A stretch of DNA of 64,000 nt from Panonychus citri (GCF_014898815.1 NW_026515546.1:1784501-1848500), one strand, 5' to 3'. Shown: positions 1 to 8,830, numbered from the stretch's first letter. Notes: generated from the sequence alone by a model not told the origin. Made by a program: numbers and translations.

Positions 1-1
1 T

Positions 2-442
2 CAACAACTTTCTAACCACCTTAAGGTATGTGGTCTAACTTTAGCATGTCCAAAACCAACAGATGTACTTGAATTGTGTAACTTTAAACTGCTCAAACAA
101 GCATTTCAAACAAAGTATCGTTTATACTCACGAAAGTTTGATAAATGTTACACGTTAGAAGACCTCCATGGGGAGACTAAAGAAGATTTAAAGTCACTCA
201 TTTCATCATTATCAAGAGACTTGGGTCCTTTGAAAATTTCCTTTTCAATTAATATTGTATTTGAAAAACTTGGAGCAAGTGATTTTATCACTTCATACAT
301 ACACTCAATTTTTAAAGTTTACCTTAGTTCGTCTGATGACTTAGATCAACTCATCTTGGATGGGTTTTCCGAGATTCAAAGTATCATAGACCATTACACG
401 GAGAGAGGAGTGGATTCATCATTGTTTGCATTTCATCTTTAG
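2..442 (+). pseudogene. PolB N-terminal segment, partial and out of frame with the rest
   Basis: This frame is open from the window edge to the stop at 440-442. Its last part resembles the N-terminal region of virus-type and Polinton family B polymerases: a predicted strand-rich stretch (SINIVFEK), then DLDQLILDGFSEIQSIID and an ERG motif just before the segment typically continues into a conserved C-x-W-Y-x-P-x-x-G-G region. That continuation is present, but in the next frame, starting around 409-415 and running into the large PolB frame. One base out of register near 400-412 explains the break. It could be true decay or an assembly error in this region. The real start codon lies left of the window. 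Confidence 0.7.
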
Positions 443-558
443 ATGTCTATGTTGCTTGGTATCAACCTCATCACGGTGGTTGTAGGTTACAAAAGTTACC
501 TAAGCAATTATCGGCAAAGAGGTGTTTCATTACTCTAAACTGTAAGACAAGCTGCTTT

Positions 559-3441
559 ATGTATTCTATTCTTTGCAGTATATATGGAAAAGTTGACAAA
601 CATCGTGTTAACAAGTACGATAAATATATTAAAGCTCACAACTTTTCGAAATGGACTGGTGATGTTACATTGGATCAAATCAATGGTTTTGAGAAAGTTA
701 ATGAAATTTCTGTCAGCGTTTTTTCATATAACCTGGAAGGTAAATACATTATTCCCCTTCGCATTGCTAAAGAGAAAAAAGAAAATCATGTTCAACTGTT
801 GTTATATGCTGATCACTATTATCCAATCTCAAGCTTGAAGAGAGCCCTGAATAGTAGATCAAATAGAAGACGTTATCATTGTGAACGATGCTTACATGGC
901 TATGACTCAGCTGTGAAACTTGATTTACATTTGAAAGATTGTGGAATTCGACCGGCACAGCGAGTTAAAATTCCTGTCTTGACAAGAGAAAATCCGTTGG
1001 CGGATCTTGTTAAACGTAATCTTAAAAAAGAGAGTAAACACCCGTTTGTTATTTATGCTGATTTTGAAAGCATTTGCATTCCCACAGGTGATCAGAGAAA
1101 AGTTTCTAAACATGAACCCAGCAGTTACGGTTATATTGTGGTTGACTGGAATAAAAAAGTGATTAGACGTGACTTTAAGCATGGAAACAACATAATCAAT
1201 GACTTTCTACATAGCATCAAACAGACTGAAAAATGGCTGAAAATTTATCTGAAGGAAAACGCTTGTAAGCCTCTTGAGATCACCGCTGATATTGAAGAAA
1301 GTTTTCTGCTCTCATGGGATTGTTGGATTTGTGGTGAACCAATGTACGGCGATAGAGTTCGAGATCACGATCATTTTACTGGTGAATATCGTGGTGCTGC
1401 TCACAGTTCATGCAACGTAAACTACTCTATTCCCAAGCGAATACCTATTTTCTTTCATAATCTGAAAAATTATGACAGCCATTTGATTATCGCTGGAATG
1501 GACAGTAGATCTTTTTCAACCGACTTTACAATTATTCCTCAATCGATGGAAAAGTATATCGGATGGTTTGTTGGTGATTTAGCCTTTCTCGACTCTTATG
1601 CTTTTCTACCTGCTAGTCTGGAAACATTAGCGAGAGATCTGAGCGTAGAAGAGAAGCAACACTTTCTACGCCAAGAGTTTGCAAATTGTGATCTTACTAA
1701 TCTTCTTGACAAAGCTGCTTTACCCTATGAATATTTAGATTCGTTTGAAAAGTATAATGAGAAAAGATTACCAGGTATTGAATCATTTTATTCATCGTTA
1801 ACAGACAAAGGTATTACAATTGAAATGCATGAGAGGTTAAATCGTGTTTGGAGTCAGTTCAACTGTAAAACATTGGGTGATCTGATCGATATTTATCTAA
1901 GGCTGGATGTGTACTTGTTAGCTGCAGTTTTTGAAAACTTTCGAGAAACAAGTTTGAACGACTTTGGTATTGATCCCCCGCATTATATGTCAGTCCCTGG
2001 TTTATCGTTTGCTTCAGCGATCAAGATGTTGAAAGTTTCCCTCAGAGTCTTTACTGATCTCGAAATGTACATGATGATTGAAAATGGAATAAGAGGTGGC
2101 TTTACTACAGTCGCAAAAAGGTATGCCAAAGCAAACAATCGTTTTCTACAATCATATGATGGTGGTGATGAATCTTGGCTTCTTTATTTAGACGTGAATA
2201 ACTTGTATGGTAAAGCAATGTGTGACGTTTTACCATGCAGCGCCTATTTTTGGGTTAGAAATCGTGACTTGAATTTCTACCTTTCCGTTGAAGATAATGC
2301 TGAAATTGGTTATATTCTGGAAGTTGATCTTGACTATCCTGAAATATTACATGATAAACATAACGATTTTCCTCTCGCTCCTCATAAGATGACGATCGAT
2401 GATTCAATGTTAAGTCCTACTGCTAAACAAATACTTGAACAACTAGGACAAAAGTCAACAAAAACGGAAAAACTAGTGGCCACTTTTTTACCCAGAGAAC
2501 GGTACGTTATTCATTATCGTACATTAAAATATTATGTTGAAAATGGGTTGAAAGTGAAACAAATTCATCGAGTAATATCGTTCTATCAAAAGCGATGGTT
2601 ATCACCATACATAGATTTTTGCACTAAAAAGCGGAAAGAAGCTTCCTCCCCTTTTATCTCATCACTATACAAGTTATTTGTCAACAGCAATTATGGGAAG
2701 CTGATGGAAGATAAAAGGAAAAGAGTTAAAGTTGATCTGGTAACATCTGAAGTAATGGCTGCAAGAAGAACCAGGAAACAACTATGTAAAAACATGAGAA
2801 TCCTGTCGGAAGATAAAGTGTTGTTTCAAATGCTGCCGGATAGTGTTTTACTTGACAAACCGATCATCGTCGGGTTCACTGTACTAGAGTTAGCAAAACT
2901 ACATGTTTACACCCTTTACTATGACAGATTCAAATCATTTTATAATGATAATATCAAGCTGGTCTATTCTGATACGGATTCACTTTTGATTGAGATAAAA
3001 ACAAATGACTTACCAAGTGATATGAAATATTTCTCAGATATAATGGACTTTAGTGACCTACCGGTTGATCACTACTTATATAGTGATGTTAATAAGAAAA
3101 AAATTGGTTGTCTCAAAGACGAGATGAGTGGTGAGGTGATTGATGAAGTTGTTGCACTTCGACCAAAACTTTATGCAATTAAAACTGAAAATAATGTCAA
3201 GAAGAGAGCAAAAGGTGTTCAAGGTGTGGTTGTTAAGAATCAGTTAACTTTTGATGATTACAAACAATCTCTTTTCAACGTTGAACTGGTGCGAAGAATG
3301 AATCGTCGTCTTGGTTCGGAAAATCACATAATCCATTTATATGAAAACGAAAAAATTGCTCTTTCACCATTTGAAGATAAAAGGTATCTTATTGACTCTG
3401 TGAATTCTCTTGCTTATGGACATTATTCAATTAAACAATAA
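559..3441 (+). CDS. PolB: Polinton protein-primed DNA polymerase B (main part)
   Basis: This 960-residue frame replicates the element by protein-primed synthesis. Visible motifs, numbered from the Met at 559: a CxxC...H...C zinc-finger-like segment at 108-128; exonuclease motif I (YADFE) at 166-170; a zinc module at 255-285 (CWICGE, DHDHFTG, CN) that resembles the endonuclease VII-like insert seen in many Maverick polymerases; Exo II (HNLKNYDSH) at 300-308; polymerase motif A (DVNNLYGKAM) at 545-554; motif B (KLFVNSNYGK) at 705-714; and motif C (YSDTDS) at 803-808. All catalytic aspartates are present. The same frame is open back to 316, and the residues before 559 (RLQKLPKQLSAKRCF) look like normal PolB sequence. 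The Met at 559 is therefore not the true start; the protein is the continuation of the frame-broken segment upstream. Confidence 0.93.
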   Translation: MYSILCSIYGKVDKHRVNKYDKYIKAHNFSKWTGDVTLDQINGFEKVNEISVSVFSYNLEGKYIIPLRIAKEKKENHVQLLLYADHYYPISSLKRALNSRSNRRRYHCERCLHGYDSAVKLDLHLKDCGIRPAQRVKIPVLTRENPLADLVKRNLKKESKHPFVIYADFESICIPTGDQRKVSKHEPSSYGYIVVDWNKKVIRRDFKHGNNIINDFLHSIKQTEKWLKIYLKENACKPLEITADIEESFLLSWDCWICGEPMYGDRVRDHDHFTGEYRGAAHSSCNVNYSIPKRIPIFFHNLKNYDSHLIIAGMDSRSFSTDFTIIPQSMEKYIGWFVGDLAFLDSYAFLPASLETLARDLSVEEKQHFLRQEFANCDLTNLLDKAALPYEYLDSFEKYNEKRLPGIESFYSSLTDKGITIEMHERLNRVWSQFNCKTLGDLIDIYLRLDVYLLAAVFENFRETSLNDFGIDPPHYMSVPGLSFASAIKMLKVSLRVFTDLEMYMMIENGIRGGFTTVAKRYAKANNRFLQSYDGGDESWLLYLDVNNLYGKAMCDVLPCSAYFWVRNRDLNFYLSVEDNAEIGYILEVDLDYPEILHDKHNDFPLAPHKMTIDDSMLSPTAKQILEQLGQKSTKTEKLVATFLPRERYVIHYRTLKYYVENGLKVKQIHRVISFYQKRWLSPYIDFCTKKRKEASSPFISSLYKLFVNSNYGKLMEDKRKRVKVDLVTSEVMAARRTRKQLCKNMRILSEDKVLFQMLPDSVLLDKPIIVGFTVLELAKLHVYTLYYDRFKSFYNDNIKLVYSDTDSLLIEIKTNDLPSDMKYFSDIMDFSDLPVDHYLYSDVNKKKIGCLKDEMSGEVIDEVVALRPKLYAIKTENNVKKRAKGVQGVVVKNQLTFDDYKQSLFNVELVRRMNRRLGSENHIIHLYENEKIALSPFEDKRYLIDSVNSLAYGHYSIKQ

Positions 3442-3453
3442 ATTCAATGTTAC

Positions 3454-3483
3454 CGCGAAATAAACGATTTCACTTATTTCGCG
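3454..3483. repeat. Perfect inverted repeat (hairpin) after PolB
   Basis: CGCGAAATAA at 3454-3463 is followed by a 10-nt spacer and its exact reverse complement TTATTTCGCG at 3474-3483. It begins 12 bases after the PolB stop, in the gap between the convergent PolB and protease genes. It could act as a transcript-end structure or be part of the repeat cluster beside it. The role is inference. Confidence 0.7.
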
Positions 3484-3569
3484 AGAAAACGATTTCATTT
3501 ATCTCGCGCGTTAGTCGATTTCCTTCATCTCGCGAAACCTTACCGATCATTGATTTGCTTATTATCGCG
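3465..3569. repeat. Four 19-bp iteron-like repeats in the PolB/protease gap
   Basis: Four imperfect copies of CGATTTCNTTNATYTCGCG start at 3465, 3490, 3516 and 3551. The first three are spaced by 25-26 bp and the fourth, weakest copy by 35 bp. Each ends in TCGCG, unusually GC-rich and CpG-rich for this element. A C/G run (CCCCCCGGTCGGG) follows at about 3575-3588. The cluster fills the only real intergenic gap (3442-3628) of the element. A regulatory, replication or transcript-end role is possible; nothing in the sequence decides between these. Confidence 0.75.
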
Positions 3570-3628
3570 AGATCGCCCCCCGGTCGGGTCAAAAATAAGA
3601 TTTGACTTGCAATTTAAACAGTCAGTGT

Positions 3629-4063
3629 TTATTTTATTAGCTTTAAAAGTTTTTTGTAAATCAAATATTCATTTTTTGAATGATTACAATGTGTAAGTAA
3701 ATTGAAAAAAGATTTTTTGTTTGACATGAGGACAAATAGTAAACAATAGTAACCACAGGCTGCGGAATCATCACCCTGGTATTTTGATTTAGATATTTCA
3801 TAGAAAGAGGTGTTTCTCAGTATAAATGATAAAATTTCTGGTGGTGGTTGACGTCCAAAAGAGTCAAAGTAAATACCTGTACGGTTTTTACTTATATAAA
3901 CCGATACCCAATGTGATCCTGGTTGATAGGAAGGGTCTAAATTTATAATGTAATTTATTGGAAGTGATGATGAACTGACAATTGGCAGATTATCAATCGA
4001 GTAAACTCCTCCAAAAAACTTGTGTCCAGATAAAATCATTTCCAGGTCACTTGATGTTAACAT
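3629..4063 (-). CDS. PRO: Adenain-like cysteine protease (Polinton PRO)
   Basis: The 144-residue protein matches the adenovirus-type maturation proteases of Polintons. The catalytic arrangement is visible: His51 in GSHWV, Asp67 in YFDSFG, oxyanion Gln96 and nucleophile Cys103 in CGYYC. In adenoviruses this enzyme cleaves capsid and core precursors during virion maturation. The length is near that of compact Polinton proteases, and the frame is intact. Its ATG lies 18 bases after the stop of the capsid gene, so it could share a transcript with the capsid gene upstream. It converges on PolB across the repeat-filled gap. Confidence 0.92.
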   Translation of the reverse strand: MLTSSDLEMILSGHKFFGGVYSIDNLPIVSSSSLPINYIINLDPSYQPGSHWVSVYISKNRTGIYFDSFGRQPPPEILSFILRNTSFYEISKSKYQGDDSAACGYYCLLFVLMSNKKSFFNLLTHCNHSKNEYLIYKKLLKLIK

Positions 4064-4081
4064 GATTTCCTCTTTTCTCTC

Positions 4082-5332
4082 TTAATAATCAATTACAACG
4101 TTTCTCTCTCTATCAACTGTTATCAGATTATCAAATTGTCCAAGAACAATAAGTTTAATTTGTTTTTTCAATGTTTTGGAAAATCTGATTTCACATCTTA
4201 TAGACCCTCGTCGAAGTAAATTCAGAGTCCCCGTCTCACCACCTAATGTACCATCACTACTCAAGTCAAAAGCAAACAAACAGTACATTGACTTGTACTT
4301 GTCATAATCAATATCACATTGTGGAATTCCATCATCTTGACCAGTGTACCGGTATAAATTTACAAATTCTCTCATATAAAGGTTTCCTTCAAAATCGGGT
4401 TGATAAGGTACTGTCGGTACATGATTACCATCAACGTTTAATGCTAAATGGGAAACTGAAAAGTTGTCGAAATTGAATGGATTTGCTTGTCTATCACCTG
4501 AAAATGCATCTTCATTGACAAAACCCAAAATTATACGTTTTGGTAAAAATCCATTGAATAAATTTTCTACCGTTATCATGTTTACATCTTTTGTTATAGT
4601 AAAGCTTTTCATTTCATTTCTTATGATAAAATACTTAGCTGGAACTTTGTTTAATGTGGTGATTAATCCGGCTTGTGCATCAGGGAAAAGTTTAACTCGT
4701 CTAATGAATAGTGATAGACTTGTTATTTTAGTTTTATACGTTTCTGTGTCAGCTTCAGTTGTTGCCCAAACTGGAAATGTTAATGGGCTCCTGGTTAATT
4801 TGAAAACCATCGGAATGCCGTTAACCATTAGTCGATCTTGTTGACAAATAGGTAAATGTAAACGGAAAAATAGGTCATAGGTTCGAGATGCAACGACAAA
4901 TTGAGGTTCTTTCTTTGATAGGTTACCAGTGTCAACAGGGTTCGGGAATTTATACAAAAGATCTTCAAGAAAGGCTTGATAGTGATACATGTTTGATGCT
5001 TGACAAAGGTTTACACCATTGAGAAATAAATCTACTTGTTCAAATAGTGCATTTCCAAAATTTCGAGCCATCATTGCTTTAACTGCGTTTTTGGTTGGCT
5101 CATTTGTTGAATCGATCACTTGAACCTTAATGTGCAACATTGTCGCGGCCATATCCGTCATGTCTTCAGATGGAGGTACAGCGATCTCATAGACAAGGCT
5201 ACTCTCTAAACTTGCTGATGGTCTGTACTCAGTTTCATAGCTTGATTCTATTGTTACCTGTGTTGACGGAACTGTGAATAAGGTTAATTCACTTTTCCCC
5301 GCTGGATTTGAATCAACGTGTAGATACTCCAT
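4082..5332 (-). CDS. MCP: Polinton major capsid protein, F54H12.2-like
   Basis: The 416-residue protein belongs to the family often labelled F54H12.2-like in invertebrate genomes, which corresponds to the Polinton/adintovirus capsid protein. The recognisable core at residues 97-130 has FEQVDLFLNG followed by an aromatic YHYQAFLEDLLYKF segment. The protein is beta-rich and has no signal peptide or membrane helix. Position supports the role: it lies between the protease and the small virion protein, as in related elements. Its start ATG overlaps the stop of the upstream gene in the string TAATG. The frame is intact. I am sure of the family but less sure that it is the hexon rather than another capsid subunit. 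Confidence 0.75.
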   Translation of the reverse strand: MEYLHVDSNPAGKSELTLFTVPSTQVTIESSYETEYRPSASLESSLVYEIAVPPSEDMTDMAATMLHIKVQVIDSTNEPTKNAVKAMMARNFGNALFEQVDLFLNGVNLCQASNMYHYQAFLEDLLYKFPNPVDTGNLSKKEPQFVVASRTYDLFFRLHLPICQQDRLMVNGIPMVFKLTRSPLTFPVWATTEADTETYKTKITSLSLFIRRVKLFPDAQAGLITTLNKVPAKYFIIRNEMKSFTITKDVNMITVENLFNGFLPKRIILGFVNEDAFSGDRQANPFNFDNFSVSHLALNVDGNHVPTVPYQPDFEGNLYMREFVNLYRYTGQDDGIPQCDIDYDKYKSMYCLFAFDLSSDGTLGGETGTLNLLRRGSIRCEIRFSKTLKKQIKLIVLGQFDNLITVDRERNVVIDY

Positions 5333-5850
5333 TATCCAAATATATCCTTTTTCCTTCTGTTTTTAATTTTTCGACGTTTTTTAACTCGTTTTTTACCTTT
5401 TTTCCTGTGAACACTTGACACTGTTGAGCTTCTTTTTCTCCTCTTTCTACCTGAAACAGCTCTCATCATTTTCTTATATGCTTGAATTCCTACGTTACCC
5501 GAACCTTTTTGCTCTAATATTTTATTAACTTTAGCAATAGATTCAGATGTTGCATTTATCATACCTTCTTTTGCCCTTGCTTTTAAAGCATCTTTAAATC
5601 TTTTTTTCGCTAACATGTCAGCTCCAACATTAACACCTGTGCGGAGAAATTGTTTACCTAAAAATTTTAATATTGGTATTCCAAATCTACCAATTAAAGT
5701 TCCTATTCCATATCCTCTTTGGTATGGTGACCCTTTAAATACGCTAATATCACTAAACCCACTTCCTACCTGAGAAGAGAAAAATCTCTGTAAGTCTGAC
5801 TCACAAGAACAATGAACTTTTCTTGACATTTTCAATAACTTTATTCTCAT
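5332..5850 (-). CDS. Small basic Polinton virion protein, pX/pVI-like
   Basis: The 172-residue protein contains a GSGF...FKGSPYQRGYGIG motif at about residues 29-50, then an amphipathic stretch (LKFLGKQFLRTGVNVGADML) at 61-80, and an extremely Lys/Arg-rich tail from about 133 to 170. The YQRGYGIG motif is shared by a conserved small protein of Polintons and adintoviruses thought to correspond to adenovirus minor core or membrane-active proteins. The basic tail suggests DNA binding in the virion core. There are two in-frame Mets (residues 1 and 8). The stop overlaps the capsid start (TAATG), suggesting coupled translation from a shared transcript. The exact function is inference. Confidence 0.65.
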   Translation of the reverse strand: MRIKLLKMSRKVHCSCESDLQRFFSSQVGSGFSDISVFKGSPYQRGYGIGTLIGRFGIPILKFLGKQFLRTGVNVGADMLAKKRFKDALKARAKEGMINATSESIAKVNKILEQKGSGNVGIQAYKKMMRAVSGRKRRKRSSTVSSVHRKKGKKRVKKRRKIKNRRKKDIFG

Positions 5851-5873
5851 TTATTATCTGTTACATTGTTTTC

Positions 5874-6527
5874 TTATACAACTTTTTTCAAATGTAAGCC
5901 AATACAAACACGACCTGAGTTGAATTTAACCTGTTCTCCAGTCTCATCACTCAGGATGAAATTGACATCTTCCATTCTATTTGATCGCAATGGGTAGTAA
6001 TGTGGCTTCATGAATCTCTCGTGGATTATCTGTTTCTTTTCATCTCCTCTCAGTGGCAAAACACGAAGTACCCTTGCTGATTTATCTCCAACGAAATGTT
6101 CAGAGACAATGTCAGAGTTTACAAACATCAGGTGAGGCTGAAAGTCTAAAGCAGCAGGTTTTTCAGCAGTCATGCTAACCTCATTTGTGGTTAGTAGTCG
6201 ACCAATCTTATCAAGGTAACCATAAGCATCGAACCCAAGTGCAGAAATAAAAGCTGAATCGTTGAAGTGTGGGACAATCACTTTATTATGTAAATAGCCT
6301 CTATGAATAGTTATTTTCCCGCCAACTAGTTCAATAAAAGGTACTTTATCGTCCTCGCTGATAGTCAGTTCATTTTCCACCAAAGGTTTAAATTTATATA
6401 ATTGTCGTCTAACTCTTTCAACCTCTTCAAGTTGATTTTTCTTCTTTTGTTTAGCCAAGTCACCATTCAACCTGATTACTTCATTAGCCAAAGAATCGTG
6501 CTTATCTTTCAACTCTTTTAGTGTCAT
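5874..6527 (-). CDS. Penton-like minor capsid protein, C-terminal part
   Basis: From the ATG at 6527 the frame codes 217 residues. The last ~150 resemble the C-terminal half of the Polinton penton/minor capsid protein: a GGKITIH strand, ALGFD, then MFVNSDIVSEHFVGD, VLRVLPLRGDEKK, MKPHYYPL and a final FNSGRVCIGLHL strand. The first ~60 residues are heptad-rich coiled coil that continues the coil of the upstream frame. The frame is open further back to 6560, overlapping the end of the N-terminal part by 32 bases. The upstream frame stops with TGA at 6529-6531 and this ATG begins one base later (TGAGATG). The two halves may be one gene broken by a one-base frame change, or two proteins joined by reinitiation. 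Confidence 0.75.
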   Translation of the reverse strand: MTLKELKDKHDSLANEVIRLNGDLAKQKKKNQLEEVERVRRQLYKFKPLVENELTISEDDKVPFIELVGGKITIHRGYLHNKVIVPHFNDSAFISALGFDAYGYLDKIGRLLTTNEVSMTAEKPAALDFQPHLMFVNSDIVSEHFVGDKSARVLRVLPLRGDEKKQIIHERFMKPHYYPLRSNRMEDVNFILSDETGEQVKFNSGRVCIGLHLKKVV

Positions 6528-6528
6528 C

Positions 6529-7761
6529 TCAACAGCACTTTTCTCTGGCAATCGATTCAACTTTCTGATTCAGATTGTTAAGCTCTTCTTTTGGAACTAG
6601 TTGAGCTATCTTATTCCGCAATTCAGCTTCATTTTCTTGCAGCTTAACTACCTTTTCACGTGATTCTTTCAAATATTGCTGATAATTTTTCTCCCTTTCT
6701 TCCATTAATTTAACTTTATCTTCATATGTTTTTGACTCTCTTTCCATTTGGTCTTTCAATTCGTGTAGCTCTTCTTCTTGTTGCTGTTTACAAATTTTCA
6801 GTTTTGATTCAAATTCCAAAGCCTTCTCAGATTTTGTTGACTTTGCATGCTCAAAGTCTTTCTCAATATTCTTAATCTTAATATCAGTTTCTTCTTTCAT
6901 TGTGTCATATTTTCCTTGTAATTCGACCAAATTTTTATCACGTTCACCTTTCAGAATCTCTAGTTCTGCTCTCAGTTTGGAAGCTTCGGCTCTTTTAGCA
7001 ATAGCGTCCTCTTCCCATCGTTTTAACCTTAGCAAGGCATCTCTCAAATCTTTCTTTAGATGATAAATCTCAGAATCTTTGTTAGGTTGTTGCTCAAGTT
7101 TGTTTATCTTTTCGGTTTGATCAGCCAACATTTTCTGAGCAACTTGTTTATATTTTTCAAAATCTTCTTGGACTACACTTTTTGAAGCTAAGTTTATATT
7201 CACAACTTCCACTTCTTTAGTTTTTTGTGCTACCTCGGTTGAAAGAGAGGCAATTTCTTTTTCTTTCTCTTTCACTTGACCGTTCATCTCATCAATTTTT
7301 TTCAATAGCTCTTCAAACGCTGCTAAACCTTTAGTTTTAATCTCTCGCAAATGAGCTAGTTTCTCCTCATTTGTAAAATTTGCGCTTTCGACTTTTAACA
7401 GTTTGTTAATTGTCTCCATGATATCTCTTTTAGGTCGTTTAGCTTTTGTAGTATTATAATGTTTTCTCATTGCTGTATTAATTTTATCAATAATAGTCCT
7501 CTTGTCATCATTTGCTTCCAACATTACATCTAGTTTGACCTTTTGTCCAAAGCCATCTACAAGCAAATGCACCGATAAACTTCGTGCTGTTGCACTTATG
7601 TCCGATGGATAGAAAATTTCTTGAAGACCTACCAACCACTCACCACTCAAATCAATGGGTCGAGCCAATCGATTAGAAAATTTTGTTAGAGTGTTGTGAG
7701 GGAAAATGTCCATCGAAGCATTTGAGACTGCTTCAATGAAATACTCTGAGGTTGATTCCAT
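6529..7761 (-). CDS. Penton-like protein, N-terminal part with giant coiled coil
   Basis: Residues 1-103 match the N-terminal part of Polinton penton proteins: SNASMDIFPHNTLTKFSNRL, IDLSGEWLVGLQEIFYP and a helix IIDKINTAMRKHY. In relatives, this helix is soon followed by the strand that here lies in the next frame (GGKITIH). Instead, about 290 residues of Lys/Glu-rich heptads (about 115-405) follow, continuing for another ~60 in the next frame. The insert has no Pro beyond the first few heptads except for isolated residues, as expected for a long coiled coil. The ATG overlaps the integrase end by 29 bases. A fiber-like spike or a trimerising stalk is a possible role; this is inference. Confidence 0.75.
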   Translation of the reverse strand: MESTSEYFIEAVSNASMDIFPHNTLTKFSNRLARPIDLSGEWLVGLQEIFYPSDISATARSLSVHLLVDGFGQKVKLDVMLEANDDKRTIIDKINTAMRKHYNTTKAKRPKRDIMETINKLLKVESANFTNEEKLAHLREIKTKGLAAFEELLKKIDEMNGQVKEKEKEIASLSTEVAQKTKEVEVVNINLASKSVVQEDFEKYKQVAQKMLADQTEKINKLEQQPNKDSEIYHLKKDLRDALLRLKRWEEDAIAKRAEASKLRAELEILKGERDKNLVELQGKYDTMKEETDIKIKNIEKDFEHAKSTKSEKALEFESKLKICKQQQEEELHELKDQMERESKTYEDKVKLMEEREKNYQQYLKESREKVVKLQENEAELRNKIAQLVPKEELNNLNQKVESIAREKCC

Positions 7762-8830
7762 CTTGAACCCACTGATTAAATTTACTTGGATAGTCTTTCC
7801 ACTTTACGAAGTACTCTTTCTTTTTTGTTTTTTGATTTATTCTCGTTTTTAATATCTTTTCGATCTGATATAAACTTGGCTCTATGGCTGGTACTAGTTC
7901 ATTGTGGTAAAAAACTGAAGTTATTCTTTCACCAGCATAATCTTCCAACCAATAGACCCAACCTTGTGGTGTCCTCTTGTGTTTGCTAATAGTAAATATT
8001 TCCAGTTTAAAATTTCTTTTCGATCCTTTCTCGAAAATCCCTTTCTCTCTTCTTATCCGAACCTTTGAACCAACGGTAAATGGTTTATAATTTATTTTAC
8101 TTTTGGGATGAGTTTTTCTTATATTTTTCAGTACCAATGAAGAGTTTTCATTGTTCACTTCTACTGGTGACATACCAATTGTCCGATGAAAAGATTCATT
8201 ATATGACTGGATTATTTCGTCAAGTACATCGATGAATTTTCCAGTATTTGCATGGTGCAAGTAGCGATAAATCCGTGCTCTTATGGTACCGTTGAATCTT
8301 TCAACAATAGCACATTTAATTGTTCCATCGGTAGCAAAAAAATGGTTGATTTTTTTCTGTCTCATTAATGTTTTGAAGTCTGAGTTTGCAAACTCTTTAC
8401 CTTGATCACTTTGTAACTTTTCTGGTACTCTATTACTATCGGAAAAAATATCATCAAGAGCCTGAACGACTTCAATACCAGTCTTCTTTCTGATTGCACG
8501 TGACCAGGCAAACCTACTGAAACAGTCAATTACATTAAGTAAATAACGGTAACCATCATTATATTGACTAACCCAAGACATGTCCATCAAATCAATCTGC
8601 CACTGCTCATCAATCTTATTAACCAAAATTGGTAGTCTAGGGAATTTATTTTTGTTTTGTTTGAAAAGCGTATATGTATCCTGCTTTCTCAACCATTTTT
8701 GGACATCAGCGAGTTTTACTGTAGGGTCTCTTCTTTTCAATGCTTTGTATAATCGGTCAACTCCACCAAATGATCCTATCGCTTTCGGTGAGTAATATTC
8801 TCTTTCGTAATGTTGGATGCTTTCAGCCAT
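7733..8830 (-). CDS. INT: Polinton integrase with C-terminal chromodomain
   Basis: The 365-residue protein is a retroviral-type DDE integrase that inserts element DNA. The catalytic acids are Asp80 (WQIDLMDM), Asp142 (QSDQGKEF) and Glu177 (AIVERFNG), spaced D-x34-E as usual. The N-terminal YYSPKAIGSFGGVDRLYKAL motif is typical of Polinton integrases. Residues 320-357 form a chromodomain (YQIEKIL, EYFVKWKDYP, NQWV) with aromatic positions Tyr321, Trp344 and Trp354, expected to read methylated histone tails. The frame is intact with all catalytic residues. It overlaps the upstream acidic protein by 55 bases and the downstream penton frame by 29 bases. Confidence 0.94.
   Translation of the reverse strand: MAESIQHYEREYYSPKAIGSFGGVDRLYKALKRRDPTVKLADVQKWLRKQDTYTLFKQNKNKFPRLPILVNKIDEQWQIDLMDMSWVSQYNDGYRYLLNVIDCFSRFAWSRAIRKKTGIEVVQALDDIFSDSNRVPEKLQSDQGKEFANSDFKTLMRQKKINHFFATDGTIKCAIVERFNGTIRARIYRYLHHANTGKFIDVLDEIIQSYNESFHRTIGMSPVEVNNENSSLVLKNIRKTHPKSKINYKPFTVGSKVRIRREKGIFEKGSKRNFKLEIFTISKHKRTPQGWVYWLEDYAGERITSVFYHNELVPAIEPSLYQIEKILKTRINQKTKKKEYFVKWKDYPSKFNQWVQDGINLRVFH

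Noticed and set aside
767..1182. Two - frames opposite PolB
   Set aside because: Shadows of the polymerase coding strand.
3454..3569. CRISPR-like appearance of evenly spaced repeats
   Set aside because: Units are imperfect, spacers are 6-16 bp, and the context is a eukaryotic transposon.
4246..4844. Two + frames of 76 and 126 codons inside the capsid gene
   Set aside because: They lie antisense to the intact capsid frame and have no family resemblance.
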